From contig OX387602.1 of the NCBI GenBank assembly GCA_947568835.1, positions 12,265,021 to 12,329,020 of the forward strand: DNA of 64,000 nt, in the 5' to 3' direction. Each line of letters opens with the position of its first letter. Position 1 is the stretch's first letter. Below are positions 51,294 to 62,592 of the stretch, in pieces. Made by a program: the position numbers and the translations under genes. The notes beneath the pieces are model-generated. The model had not been told where the DNA came from. It worked only from the letters and a program-made list of their open reading frames with translations, and searched no databases. The stretch is from Protonemura montana. Its lineage: Eukaryota > Arthropoda > Insecta > Plecoptera > Nemouridae.

Positions 51294-53484
51294 ATGAATC
51301 TAGTCATTTTGTTAACGCTTCTCTTGTTTGCAACGGTAGAGTTGAGGAACGTTCGAAACCGGAAGTACAGGAACAAAAACAAACGTGATACACCACCAGA
51401 GCCTGTTTACCAAGGGATCACCAAGAAGTCTTCAACCACTGATGCCATCGGTAAGTACTAAGTCTTGCAACCGTTTCACTTGTTTTCAATCACACCAACC
51501 CAGATTATCGATTCTCTTTCCATAAGAGCCCGTTGAGAATTGTGGGATCCAAATTTTACCAAATCTTGGCAATAATAGTGCATCACATCTTATATTTTTT
51601 ACAAGTTGAGGTGGTCCAATAGGCATACCAAACCTATTACTAAAGCTATTACTAAGTACAAAAAAGTAACTTTCGCTTTCAAGCTGAAAAAAAATCTAAT
51701 TTGCTTGAAATTTAGCAAAAGTGATTGCCAAATGGAAGCCACGAGACGAAAACAATCTCTGGGAGTTGAGCGGTCAGTTTGAAGGGGACATAATGCTGCC
51801 AAAACCCGACAGCGGTAAGAGCGCCAAGAACGTCATCAACGACCCCAATTATCGCTGGGAAAATTGTGTTGTGCCGTACCACATCGAAGAGCATTTTTTT
51901 AGTGAGTATGTCTTCAGCTTGAAGATTTTCTTCACTTACAAAATCCAATCCATACATGAAATGGTTAGAAGTTAGCTAATGAATGCAGATTAATTTCTTG
52001 AAATTACAAGCTTCTTGAAAAAAGTTACCAGGAATTTTTTTCATTTACATTTTTTTTTTCTAAAACCTCACTTCAAAGCAAGTCCTGTGAAACAAAACTC
52101 TTCTAAAATATTTGTATTAGTCGAGAAGGAAAAATGCTCAAAAATAGTTAGAATCTAGTGTTCCCTGGCTAATACTGTTTCATTCTGTTCTCTTAACGGC
52201 CCAAGTTGTTTTATTTCCGATTTCTAATTTACAGCCGAACACGAGATTGACGTGATTCGCGGGGCGTTTGCCGAGTATCACGATCGAACGTGCTGCAAGT
52301 TCAAAGAGTATAAAGACGAAGACAACTCATTCTTGGTGATTCGTGGAAATCCGACGGGATGCTGGTCGTTTGTCGGTAGGCGTGGAGGTGGACAGGTCGT
52401 TAACCTGCAGGTTCCTGGATGTGTGAGACATGGGATCGTTATACACGAGTTCCTGCATGCACTTGGGTTCTTCCACCAGCAAAGCGCAGCGGAAAGGGAT
52501 CAATACGTCCGAATACGATGGGATAATATCCGGCCAGGTATGTGCTCATAATCTAGAAAAAGTAGTGCAATGAAGTATTTACCAGGTCAGAAAGTTTGTT
52601 TTTAGGTCTTTGATCAAAAATATATTAATAGTAGCATTTAATAGCATGTTTGGGGGGTGTTATTTAGTGTTTGCAATAGTAATACATTCTTTGTAGATGT
52701 ATTGTGTTACCAATGTACCAGAATCCTTTAAGCATAACTGATTTTAAGACTAAAATATTTAGACAAACATTCCTATTTATATTTTATTTGACATCTATCA
52801 GCTAACTAACATGGGAGAGAATTTAATAACGTTTGTAAAGCATAATAAATCAATAAAGGAGAATTGTTTCAAAGATAAAGTGTTGTAGAAGCATCTTGGT
52901 TTGGCTCGAGTCTTAATATTTAATAGCAGGGAGGAGAACAACTTTGCTTGAATTAGCTTATTTCTGTTTTTCTTTTTCCCTAAATTTATTATCCAGGCTT
53001 TTGGTATGTTAACCCTGCAAATGGATACTTGACATGTGAGCTTTGTGAAAGCATATTAAAGATTACCGTTGGAGACTGCACTTGTTCATAAATTAATAAA
53101 CTATTCTTTGATTTTCCTTATTCTGCATTGTTTTAAGGGAGAGAACACAATTTCAACAAATACAATGGAACATCTGTCACAAACTTTGGCACAGGCTACG
53201 ACTACGACAGCATCATGCATTACAGTAGAAGAGCATTCTCGAAGAATGGTGAAGATACCATCGAAGTATTGGTACGTCTTTTAAGGATAGTCTTCGCGTT
53301 ATTTTAATTCAAGACGATATCGTGCAAAAACTGAATGTGCTTACATTCCTTTCTTCTACAGGAGCCTGGAGCACGAATCGGGCAAAGAGACGGCCTCAGC
53401 CGAAAGGATATCGCCAAACTCGAGCACATGTATTCCTGCAACAATCACCAAAGACACAAGCCTGACTTTTGGTCATTCTACTAG
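51294..53484 (+). CDS. Secreted astacin-family zinc metalloprotease (M12A)
   Basis: Predicted secreted zinc endopeptidase. Five exons: 51294-51450, 51716-51901, 52235-52537, 53138-53271, 53362-53484; phases agree, giving 300 residues. Order: signal peptide (1-16), basic propeptide, aspartate-switch FEGD (74-77), mature domain from about NDPNYRWENCVVPYHI (94-109), zinc site HEFLHALGFFH (185-195, ligands His185, His189, His195, catalytic Glu186), and Met-turn SIMHY (240-244, with Tyr244). Cysteines 103, 134, 135, 157, 177 and 286 can supply the two astacin disulphides. The usual HE..R after the third His reads HQQSAAERD, so the Glu that pairs with the mature N-terminus is Gln and the following Arg is Ala. 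No EGF or CUB domain follows. AATAAA at 53590 is the likely poly(A) signal. Confidence 0.93.
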
Positions 53485-53621
53485 TACAAACAAATTATCG
53501 TATAAAAAAATCATAAAACCATTGTTTTCATCACAAAACATTTATTATCTTATTTATAAAAGGAAGACGCGTATGCACCAATGTGTGACAATAAAAAATT
53601 CTGTTTAAGAGGTACAGTCAT

Positions 53622-56436
53622 TTATTTGAATGGTTCTTGACACGAGTTTTGGCCGTAAAATGTAAAAGATCGTATTTCTCTGAGAGCTTCCTCGGCAGTT
53701 GTCCGTACTGTTTCGTTTGAATCGTACAACAATGCTTCAATGTGTTCACGCAGAACCTTGTTCCAAACACGCCGAAGTGATGCTCCGCTGCATCTCCCTA
53801 AGAGTCGCAAGAGCTTGCAAGTTCTTTCTCGAATCATTGGCGTGTAATGTGTCAGCATGCGGTGGAAATCCATTAGACTGTCTTTGTCGAGGACAATTTC
53901 TTCGACCAGGGCTGCATTCTCGGGTAAATCGCGAAGAATCTGGCAAAGTATTGCTAACAGATCGGATACGACTCGTACCTTTCGCCTTCCAAGCAGCAAT
54001 AGCTGTTGCAACAAAGGAGTCGCCTTGATGACAAGCACTGCATCACAAAACTGGACAAGAAAATCCTTAGATGAATAAACGAGATTACAAATAAGGAGAT
54101 AAATGGCTTCGAACGCTTGAAGCTTTTCGGCACTTAACTCTGAAACGGAGCTAGAATCTTCAGTAGAAACTGGACTTAAACTGTCGTTATCACATTTAGA
54201 TCGTACTACCAACTTAGATGCGTAAACTAAATTAGGAATAGCCTTTACTTCCAAGTACGCTTTTCTTATTTTTGTTTTCTCTTCGTCGATGACGCCATCC
54301 ACAATGAAGGGTAATGACAAAAGGCACGCCACATATTCAACCACTCTTGAGCTGGCGGCAGGATTCCGAAGCGGTGACAAGGCAATGCTCAAAAAGTTAA
54401 TCTGATGCATTGATTCTACCTCTCCATCCATGACTTCCTCCATTGTCCTTTGCAGAAAGTCAAGCCATTCATCATTCTCAATCGGGTGATTGGCCTCAGA
54501 AGAATCCCAATTAGAAAGGGTAAATGTGCTGCGTTCACTGTGCTCATTTTTAAAATCAGGCTGGAAAGAAACTTGTCGAGTATTATCGTTTTCATTTGGT
54601 GCGCTCAGTTTTTCTGGCGAATTTATGTCAGCGAAACTTAGCTTGCCGACTTCTTTTGATATAGAGTCAATAGAACCAACATAGTTTATGAACGGTTCAG
54701 TACTAACACTGTTGTTAGGAACTTTGAGATTAAAAGACATCTTTTCTTGCAAGAGAGCATCAGTTTGTTGTGGAAATAATTTTGCTGTAGGATCAGCCAG
54801 TGGCTCTTTAACACGGGCACATTCTTGTGATCGTTCGTCAGAAAGATTCTTCTGATCACTCGAGAGCGGGGTGAGAGGGCTTCCTTGGACACCTACATTT
54901 GTAGCCATTGAGTTTGTGCAACTATTGCTACTGCGGCTGCCTGACACACTACATTTCTTTTTTAAGTCAATCTCAATACTTGCAGCTGTCACATTCTGCA
55001 ATCGGATTTTTTTCTCGTAGTCTTCAATTTTTTGTACAACACGAGCAAGAACTCTGAAAAAATTATTATTAAGTTAGTCTTGAGAGTAAAGATTTACACA
55101 AAAATAAGGAATCATAAGGCTAAAAGAGATAGAGAATGCCAGGTCTCAAAACCAAAATTATTAAAATTATGTATAGTACCTTGTCTGTCCCATCCCTGCA
55201 TTACGATTGACCAGATCTTGCTTCTGAATTTCTTTAGCTATATTTTGTGATTCTGTCAGAGGTGTGGTGAAGGGCGTAATACCATTTTCGTTTTTAATAA
55301 TCAAAATATTGTCTTTCACAAATGGATGTTCTAAGAGTTCAGGCCATGGCAACCTCTGATTTGGATCTTTTTGGAGCAACCCCTAAAAAAGTGATAAGAC
55401 ATCAGTGTATTATTACTCGTCAGATGTGTCAGCTTGTCATGAATAATAAAAAGAGTTTTCAGAATTATTACCTGTATGAACGATTTGCAAATGGGAGAAA
55501 TAAAGTCTGGCCATTTAACAGCTTCATGCTGGATAAGGCGTACCAGATGAATGATAGATGAGGTCGTAAAAGGGGGAGACCCAACTAATAATTCATAAAC
55601 AATACATCCCAGAGACCATAGATCAGCATTATGATCATATGGTCGCTCCTCAATCAGTTCTGGAGCCATGTACAGAGGGGTACCTTTAAGCGAAGTCAAT
55701 ACTAATGTGCCTGTACTCATACTACGCGCAAATCCAAAATCGCACAGTTTCGCTATTCCATTATTTCCCATCAAGATGTTCTGAGGTTTTAGATCTCTGA
55801 AAACGACACAAATTAAAATTAAGTATAATACCTTGGTTTAAAAGTTAAAACATTTTAACTTGAAAACTATCTCCCGGATGCAAACATCTCAAGAGAACTA
55901 TTTTTAGTAAAATGCACTTATATTTTACCTATGCAAAACTCTGTGTGAATGCAGATAGTAGAGTGCAGAGACTAAATCACAGCAAATTTGCCTTACTCTT
56001 TCTTCAGGCAGATATCCTACTTTTCCAAGTAGGTCGTTCAAAGCTTCATCGGCAAATTCAGTAACAACTACAATCTCGTTTTCTGTTTCAAATGAATCAA
56101 GCATGTGAATAATATTCGGATGATTTAAGTGTTGTTGAATTTCACATTCCCGTCGAAGGCTTCGCAAATCTTTCTCTGATCGTCCATGCTATCAAACGAA
56201 AGACATATTTAAATGTGTAACCATGTTCATCTTCGCAGTCCATTTTCAACAGGTAAATAGACAGCAAAAAGATGATTCTGACCATTCTGACCATTAAGAA
56301 ACAGTTTGGTTTTTACATCACTCACCTTTCTTATAACCTTAAATGCAACAACTTCATTGTTTTGTCGATTTCTCGATTTATATACCTTCCCAAAGGAACC
56401 TTCTCCAACCATACCGAGTACTTCATATCTCTCCAT
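53622..56436 (-). CDS. fu: Serine/threonine kinase Fused (STK36), Hedgehog pathway
   Basis: Cytoplasmic kinase of the Hedgehog signalling complex, acting with Costal2 and Ci/Gli. Five exons: 56436-56326, 56188-55929, 55796-55472, 55382-55180, 55053-53622; all borders are GT-AG and phases agree, giving 776 residues, close to insect Fused. The kinase domain comes first: glycine loop GEGSFG (11-16), Lys33, HRDLKPQN (123-130), DFG (143-145), APE (168-170). [20 protein letters not shown] and the [18 protein letters not shown] region are Fused-specific. After about residue 260 the protein is poorly conserved and Ser-rich, then ends in helical, HEAT-like sequence. It lacks the extra 500 or so residues of vertebrate STK36. 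It is divergent from MINPP1 (420 bp) and convergent with astacin (137 bp between stops), so the 3' UTRs probably overlap. Confidence 0.95.
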
Positions 56437-56856
56437 GAGATGAGAGATATTTAAGTTTTAATGAGAAAGTAAAATACTGACAATGAGCAACTCTTTTCTG
56501 CCGCGGTTTGTTATCGAGCATTCCACAGGTGTTATCCGATTACGCAATGTTTACTTCCTTAATTTGCTACTAGAGCGCTATACACCACAACACTTTACGT
56601 TTGCAGCTGGTCTGACAGCTGACAGTTCAGTCATGAGGTCCTAAGCCTGGGCGGGTTGCTTGTAAATACTTTTCTTATCTTGGAATATAAACGCACGACG
56701 CTGAACCGCATAAGTCATACAAATCTCGAGTATATATACTGTGTGATGCGCGCGTGCGAGGAAATTAAAATCGTGTGCTCACATTAACTTTAAATTGGAA
56801 AGTACGTCGTAGTCGCCAAAATACTCAACGCAATTTTTCAAATTTACCCATACGAG
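56437..56856. promoter_or_regulatory. Divergent promoter of Fused and MINPP1
   Basis: Only 420 bp separate the two start codons, so both promoters lie here. A TATATATA (56731-56738) lies about 120 bp before the MINPP1 ATG; no TATA is evident on the Fused side. Co-regulation is possible but not shown. Confidence 0.6.
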
Positions 56857-59218
56857 ATGGAAAAAAGAACGCGAAAAATTCCAGTTATGTGCCGGTGTTT
56901 AAATCTACAAGGGATTACAATTTTTTTATTCGTTTTATCATTTTGCTTTGCGTCTGACCAAGAACAATGCCACAGCAGTTCTGAAATGAATTCACACTTG
57001 TTTCTTGCCACTAAAACTCCATACAGGTTTCTTACAAATAAAGATGACTCACCACTCAAATTTGAAGGTTGGTACCAATTTAAAAGATTCTTGTTTTTTT
57101 GGGTGCAACAAGGTTTTTCCATGGAGATTGATGTATATTTTAAAATATTACAGGGTGTGAAGCAAAAAGAATTTGGATGATAATTCGCCATGGAACTCGC
57201 AATCCTGGTGTGAAAATGATTCGAAAGATGAGAGAGCGATTGCCTGAGATCAAAGAGAAAATCTTGGAAAATCACAAAAATGGCATTGGAAATTTATGTA
57301 AGGGTGACTTAAAATATTTCTATGGTTGGCTTCCTCATGTTGAGGAAGTCCACGAGAAACATTTAACTTACGAAGGAGAAGACGAAATGGTAGAATTGGC
57401 TGAACGATTTCAAAAACGCTATCCAAATATTTTACCTGAGACATACTCAAACATCTCATACAAGGTAGGCTCAAGAAAATCCGTGACACAATTTGCACGT
57501 TATTTGTACAGCTTACGCTTGAACCAACTTGATTCCACAAAGCTAATAAATTATTTTTGATTGCAGTTCAGATTTACAGCAACACAGCGCACCGAGGCGA
57601 GTGCTCGCCATTTTGCAATCGGATTGTTCGGTCGAAGAGTCAGTCAATACGTGTGGTTTCCAGAATCATTGCACAGAGATCCAATTTTAAGGGTAGGAAC
57701 CCTGACAGAATAACTGGAAGTGTCAACATTGAATTATTGCAAACACTTTTGTTACCACTTTTTTAAATTAAATTGCCTGAATGTTAATGTAATACAGCAC
57801 TCTTCTTGCAGTTTTACAAGTTATGCTCTCGATGGAAAACGGAAGTCGACAAAAATCCTCACTCGTACATTGAACGGAACAAATTTAAGCAGGGGCCGCA
57901 AATGAAAGCTACGCTAGAAGATGTAAGCCGCAGATTAGGTTTCGAAACAACATTAACCATGGGTGAGTTTTCATTATTTTGTGTCCTAAGTATTAAAGGG
58001 GCATTTACCCTTCATAACAAATGTTTACCATAGATTTGTAACTGTAGAATGAATTGAAATTGACCTATTTAAAATAATTTTCTGAAAATATGGATTTGTA
58101 ATTAATTATCTAAGATTTCTGGCTTTTCGCGCGGCGCGATCTGCGAGCTGAGTACGATTCTCTTGTAGAGTACAGTGTCTTTCGTTGGGCCGCTCCGTTG
58201 GCCAAAGTCGCCTAAAGTCTAACCCCTCCCTACTGATTCTCCCTTCCGAGTGCTGTCACTGCCGTTACGGCTCGTCCGCGGCACGCGCTGCACGAAAATA
58301 TGCAACATGCTAATTACATACCTGTGGTCATTTGCTGACCGCAGCTAAACGAATAATAGTATCATAAAGCCAAATTATTTCAACACGGAGGAAGGATGGA
58401 GGACTATGCTAAAATTATTTGAATTTTATCTGATCAGAGGTTTGTCTAGGTGCTAGGGGTCGAAAAAGCAGTATGGGTTATTTCTTTTGGGAGTTTTTTT
58501 TTCCAAGCACCCAAGCCGAAAAACGCGGACTTTGGCAATTTTTGAACGGACGGCCGTGGACACATAGGTTTTTTTTTTAAGCCTAAATACCATTATTAAA
58601 TCTTCCAAATCTATGGTACAAATTAATTTTGAACAGTAAATGCCCCTTTAATCATTTGTTTCCAATTGCAATACCTATATTTTTGAGTAATAATCTGATA
58701 TATATATTTTTTTTTGTTGTTACTTACTGACAGCTAAAAAATTATCTGAAGGAACTTAATTAGTTTATTAGCTAAACAAACGAATAGTTACCAATAATAA
58801 CTGCTTTTCTCTGTGGTGTTTACAACACCTCTATGGACTATACATAGACTGATTACCCAGTCAAGTGCAAGAATATATGTATTTTTGTCGCCTGCTAAAT
58901 TGATTTCCTGCAGGTACTAACTAGTAAAATATGGTAATTACTAATTATTAAGACATTGTTATATTGTTACTAATGGTATGTTTTGCCATAGGCTGAAAAT
59001 AGTTGAGATGGAAATCTTGAAATGTTGCGCTATCAGCTGTAACCCTTGACAACAAGAATTATGTAGATTGTGATATCAATAGAGCAATACTTTTGTTTGT
59101 CATTTACGATTTAAAAAGTCATCGAAGGTCACTAAGTGCGTAGGATGGCTTTTAGTCACGTAAAAAGGTGTCTGGTTGGTTAAGATGACAAAATAAAAAA
59201 CCGCCCCCGGGTGGACTC

Positions 59219-59258
<40 letters not shown>

Positions 59259-62219
59259 AATTGCGCCACGGAGGCGAATGGCGACGGGGGAAATAGAATC
59301 GCTTAAGAGCATTAGAAACCCGCCAAATTCAAATAATGGAATTGATATTCATCAAAGGATCTCGTGCCTAAATATAAAAAATATAATTTATACCACAAGA
59401 GTATGAGTATAAATCAACTTATTTTCTTTTACACGCAAAATAAAAAGACAAAAAAGTTAGCAGAGCGTGGTTTCGATCCACGGACCTCTGGGTTATGGGC
59501 CCAGCACGCTTCCACTGCGCCACTCTGCTCTTAGAATGCTGGGTGAAAATATAAGGTTTTGGTCAAGTGACGTAGGCGTGGTTTACGAATACGCGCGATT
59601 ATTTGAACATGAAAAGTGACAGTTACATTGTCGTCGATGTAATTGCAAATAATTTAATCTAACAATGTTATTGACAAGGGTATCACGTTTATCCAGATAT
59701 TTATATTATCGATTTTTAATTGCTTTCAGTCTTGGAGCATCACCACGTTCAATGCCAAATCATAAATGAAAAGAATCGTAGCCCTTGCTCACTTCTCAAC
59801 CATTAGCCATTGCCATTTGCGATAGACATTTCAGCGCCCGGCCCACTCTATGATCACCACAACATGCTCTTCACATCGCGGAGTACGGTTTGCGGTGCTG
59901 GGGTTGAATGGAATTTGGTCCATTTCTGCACTTACGATTCTCACCCTCTCATTGATTTTTGTTTGCGATCAGATTTTGGGATATAAAGTCGCAACTTACA
60001 TAGTATTGGGGGAGGAAAACTCTGATATTTCTAGGGGGAAATATAAAAATTAGGAAATAGCGCGTTTTTATGTGGTGGTTATATTTTATTATGTGTATAT
60101 TCCCCATTCGTCTTTCCCAATTTGCGATATTGAATACCAATGGTTTTGCAGATGACTTGCACACGATGTACATGACGTGCTCTTTCGAGACGGCGTGGGA
60201 CAAACGCACCCCTTCGCCGTGGTGCTCGGCCTTCTCCGACGACAACCTCAAGGTGAAAGACATTCCTTTTCAGTATTTTAGCATTTCCACTGAGAATGAC
60301 TGTCCTCTTGCTACAATTATTTTTAAACTAGGTAAAAATGTGAGATGGGTCATTGTCAAAAGTGGGTCGAATAGAGAAAATACTGTATTGTGGAATTAAT
60401 CAAGTTAACTGATATACTCTTCTACTGTGCGGAAAATTGTTTGTTTACTTTTCTGAAACGTATAGCCAAGGTAAAGCTAAGTGGCAAAGTTTGCAAACTT
60501 ATTTTTTCTTTATGTGTGTTAAAATATTCTGCTGTTCTATGATGACCCCCTTTAAAGGATTATATTCTTAAGAATAGAATTGTGTCAACTGTCACTTTTT
60601 TATCAGCTGTTATCAGCAATAAGCGGCATAACAAGCTCATGATGGGATCTAAAATTTCAGCAGTAAGAAAAAAGTTACAAGCACGACAATGACGGTTTTC
60701 TATGTTTAATAACCAGTATTTTCGGCAACTTTTCTAAAAAAAATAATGGGCGATTCTCGTCCCAATGTTTAAAATGGAACATAATCGCTACCCTCATCGT
60801 CGCGGGTGAACCCGTGGTTTTATTTAGACTTGGCCAGGGTGGTGTTGATTCCCCGCCTCCGCACACCGTTACCCTGGCGTTACCCACCCTGGGCGTAATC
60901 GTTTTATCGTTACATTCGTGCAGCTGTGGGGGTATGAAGTTGCTCGTCCCTCCGCGTTGGTATCTTCGCCCTCATCGTGTGCAAGGGTAGAACGTGAAAC
61001 AGGTCAAGTACTCTCTACCTGGGGTTTGTGCTTACTAGGGAAAAGGCATCAATTCCATACAAAAAGGAAATGGCAGATACATTTTCGAGGAAACGATTTT
61101 CCAAATAGGATATTGAAAATAGTTAGTGAAGTCGGACTTTTTTCCTAAAAAGTATTGTTACATGTACTTACAGTTATTTTTATTATATTACAGTGCAATT
61201 AGAGTTCACATGCCCTTGATAAAGTGACAAAATAGTGCTACAAGGTCAATATTATAAAGTATTAATTCAATGAATAAATTGATATGTAGTATCTATAGGA
61301 TTAGAAGCTAGAATCACCAACAAAAATGACCAACGGTCTTCCATGGCCTTTTATCTCTTGCTAAAAGGCCGCTTGTCTTACAATTTTCTAAGAGTGGTCC
61401 TAAATCCTGAAAATGATATTATACCCTTCTTTTTTTTATGAATAAAAGATAAATAAAAATATCACGAATTGACTTCACGACCACCTGTTAATGTGAAAGC
61501 TGTCGGGTCTCTTGACAAACTTTTGAATTTCAAGCGTATTACAACAAGTGGGGGTGCCACTTGTAGCGCATGCTTTGGCGACGCGATGTCATACGGAGGC
61601 TACTGGTTTGTCTTTCGAAAAATCCTGGAAAATCCTGGTTAAACCGTGGAAAATCCCAGAATCCACAATTGCAGTCTCAGCTGATTGCATATAAAAATTG
61701 CTTCGAATGAACGTTATAAAAAACGACCTCTACGTAGATATAAAAAGTCTGAAACGACTTTTTAGCGCTGATAAACCATGGGAACAAATATGTTTTAACG
61801 TTTTGACATATAAGCAAACAGAAATTATCATCAACAGCGGGTCGTTCTCTAATTGAAATACATAACGACAACGATGCACAGCGGTGCATTTTAATTCGAA
61901 ATTACGACGGTTGAAAAATGATTTCACCCGGATGTGTACATCCAATCATCATGCGCTAGGGATCGGCATATGGGAGATGAATGCCCCTTGCATCTGAATA
62001 GAAGCCATGTTCGTTGTGTGAGCTTAGCTGTCTCTTGCAGCGCCGGCCGATCTGCACCCGAGATCGGTTCAATTCCAGGAATAACCACAGCTACACGTTT
62101 ATCTTACAGGTTATGGAGTATGCCGAAGATCTGGAATACTATTGGATCGATGGTTATGGCTATGAAATCACTCACAAGCAAGCTTGTCCAGCGTTCAGGG
62201 ACATGATACATCATTTACG
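56857..62219 (+). CDS. MINPP1: Multiple inositol polyphosphate phosphatase (histidine acid phosphatase), partial at the 3' end
   Basis: Hydrolyses higher inositol phosphates in the ER or secretory lumen. Six exons are visible: 56857-57067, 57154-57464, 57567-57692, 57812-57962, 60152-60252, 62110-62219; phases agree and the last ends in phase 2 before GTAAGT, giving 336 residues against about 480 in the family. A hydrophobic segment (about 20-33) is a signal peptide or anchor; Met11 is an alternative start. The catalytic motif is RHGTRNP (82-88, nucleophile His83). FRFTATQRTEASARHFAIGL, SPWCSAF and YWIDGYGYEI match MINPP1 rather than prostatic-type acid phosphatases. The HAE proton-donor motif and C-terminus must lie right of the window; no further exon was found up to 64000. 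Intron 4 (2.2 kb) holds two antisense tRNA genes and a transposon. Confidence 0.92.
57997..58647. mobile_element. 651-bp TTAA-flanked inverted-repeat transposon (piggyBac-type MITE)
   Basis: The 42-bp terminal inverted repeats (57997-58038 and 58606-58647) match at 35 of 42 positions, beginning AGGGGCATTTAC and ending ACCATAGATTTG on each inward side. Both ends are bordered by TTAA (57993-57996 and 58648-58651), the target duplication used by piggyBac elements. The interior carries a GC-rich block (about 58120-58300) and no transposase frame, so the copy is non-autonomous. It lies in MINPP1 intron 4. Confidence 0.75.
59202..59275 (-). tRNA. tRNA-Asn (anticodon GUU)
   Basis: A 74-nt cloverleaf starting GCCTCCG and closing with CGGGGGC plus discriminator G. 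The anticodon loop CTGTTAA gives GUU. The A box is TGGCGCAATTGG and the B box GGTTCGAGTCC, both consensus. A T-run directly downstream on the minus strand (59201-59191) is the Pol III terminator. No intron. It lies antisense in MINPP1 intron 4. Confidence 0.96.
59458..59529 (-). tRNA. Initiator tRNA-Met (anticodon CAU)
   Basis: A 72-nt gene starting AGCAGAG and ending CTCTGCTA. Initiator hallmarks are the A1-U72 pair, three G-C pairs below the anticodon loop (GGGCCCATAACCC) and an A-rich T loop (GGATCGAAACC) in place of TTCGA. A T-run follows within about ten bases. It lies about 180 bp upstream of tRNA-Asn on the same strand, antisense in MINPP1 intron 4. Confidence 0.96.
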
Positions 62220-62249
62220 GTAAGTTATTTTGTAAGAACGTTGGGAATA

Positions 62250-62267
62250 TTTTTTTTTTTTTTTTTT
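62250..62267. repeat. Poly(T) tract
   Basis: An 18-base T run about 30 bases after the exon 6 donor of MINPP1. It could be the trace of an antisense retroposed A-tail or a slippage tract. Confidence 0.85.
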
Positions 62268-62317
62268 ATCGAGTATGAGTTTATAGGTGAAACAAGGTAA
62301 ATATAGCCTGCTATCTC

Positions 62318-62592
62318 TTGGGGCCGGACACACAAAGCAGAGTTTAAGCTTACCCCAACAAATTTGGTGATTCAATTGTTATCACCATGGTAACAACCCA
62401 TCAAAGTCTGTAAAAACCGTCTATGATATTATATGGTTCTTAGACTCGTGTCTACTTTATCTAACCTTAGCACTAGTTTTGAGAAAAACTATTTAAACTG
62501 GGATTAGAATGCTAAGTGAACCGTCTACGATTGGCAGATGCTCTATACGCTCTGGGCTAAACTTAAACTCTGCTTAGCGAATTCGAACCCTG
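62318..62592 (-). mobile_element. MITE-like inverted-repeat element, copy 2
   Basis: A 275-bp element with 31-bp terminal inverted repeats that match at 22 positions, including an unbroken AAGCAGAGTTTAAG. The core GTTATCACCATGGTAACAA is near-palindromic and, with flanking sequence, aligns in reverse complement to the copy at 24.0-24.2 kb. No coding capacity. It lies just downstream of MINPP1 exon 6, presumably in the next intron. Confidence 0.65.
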
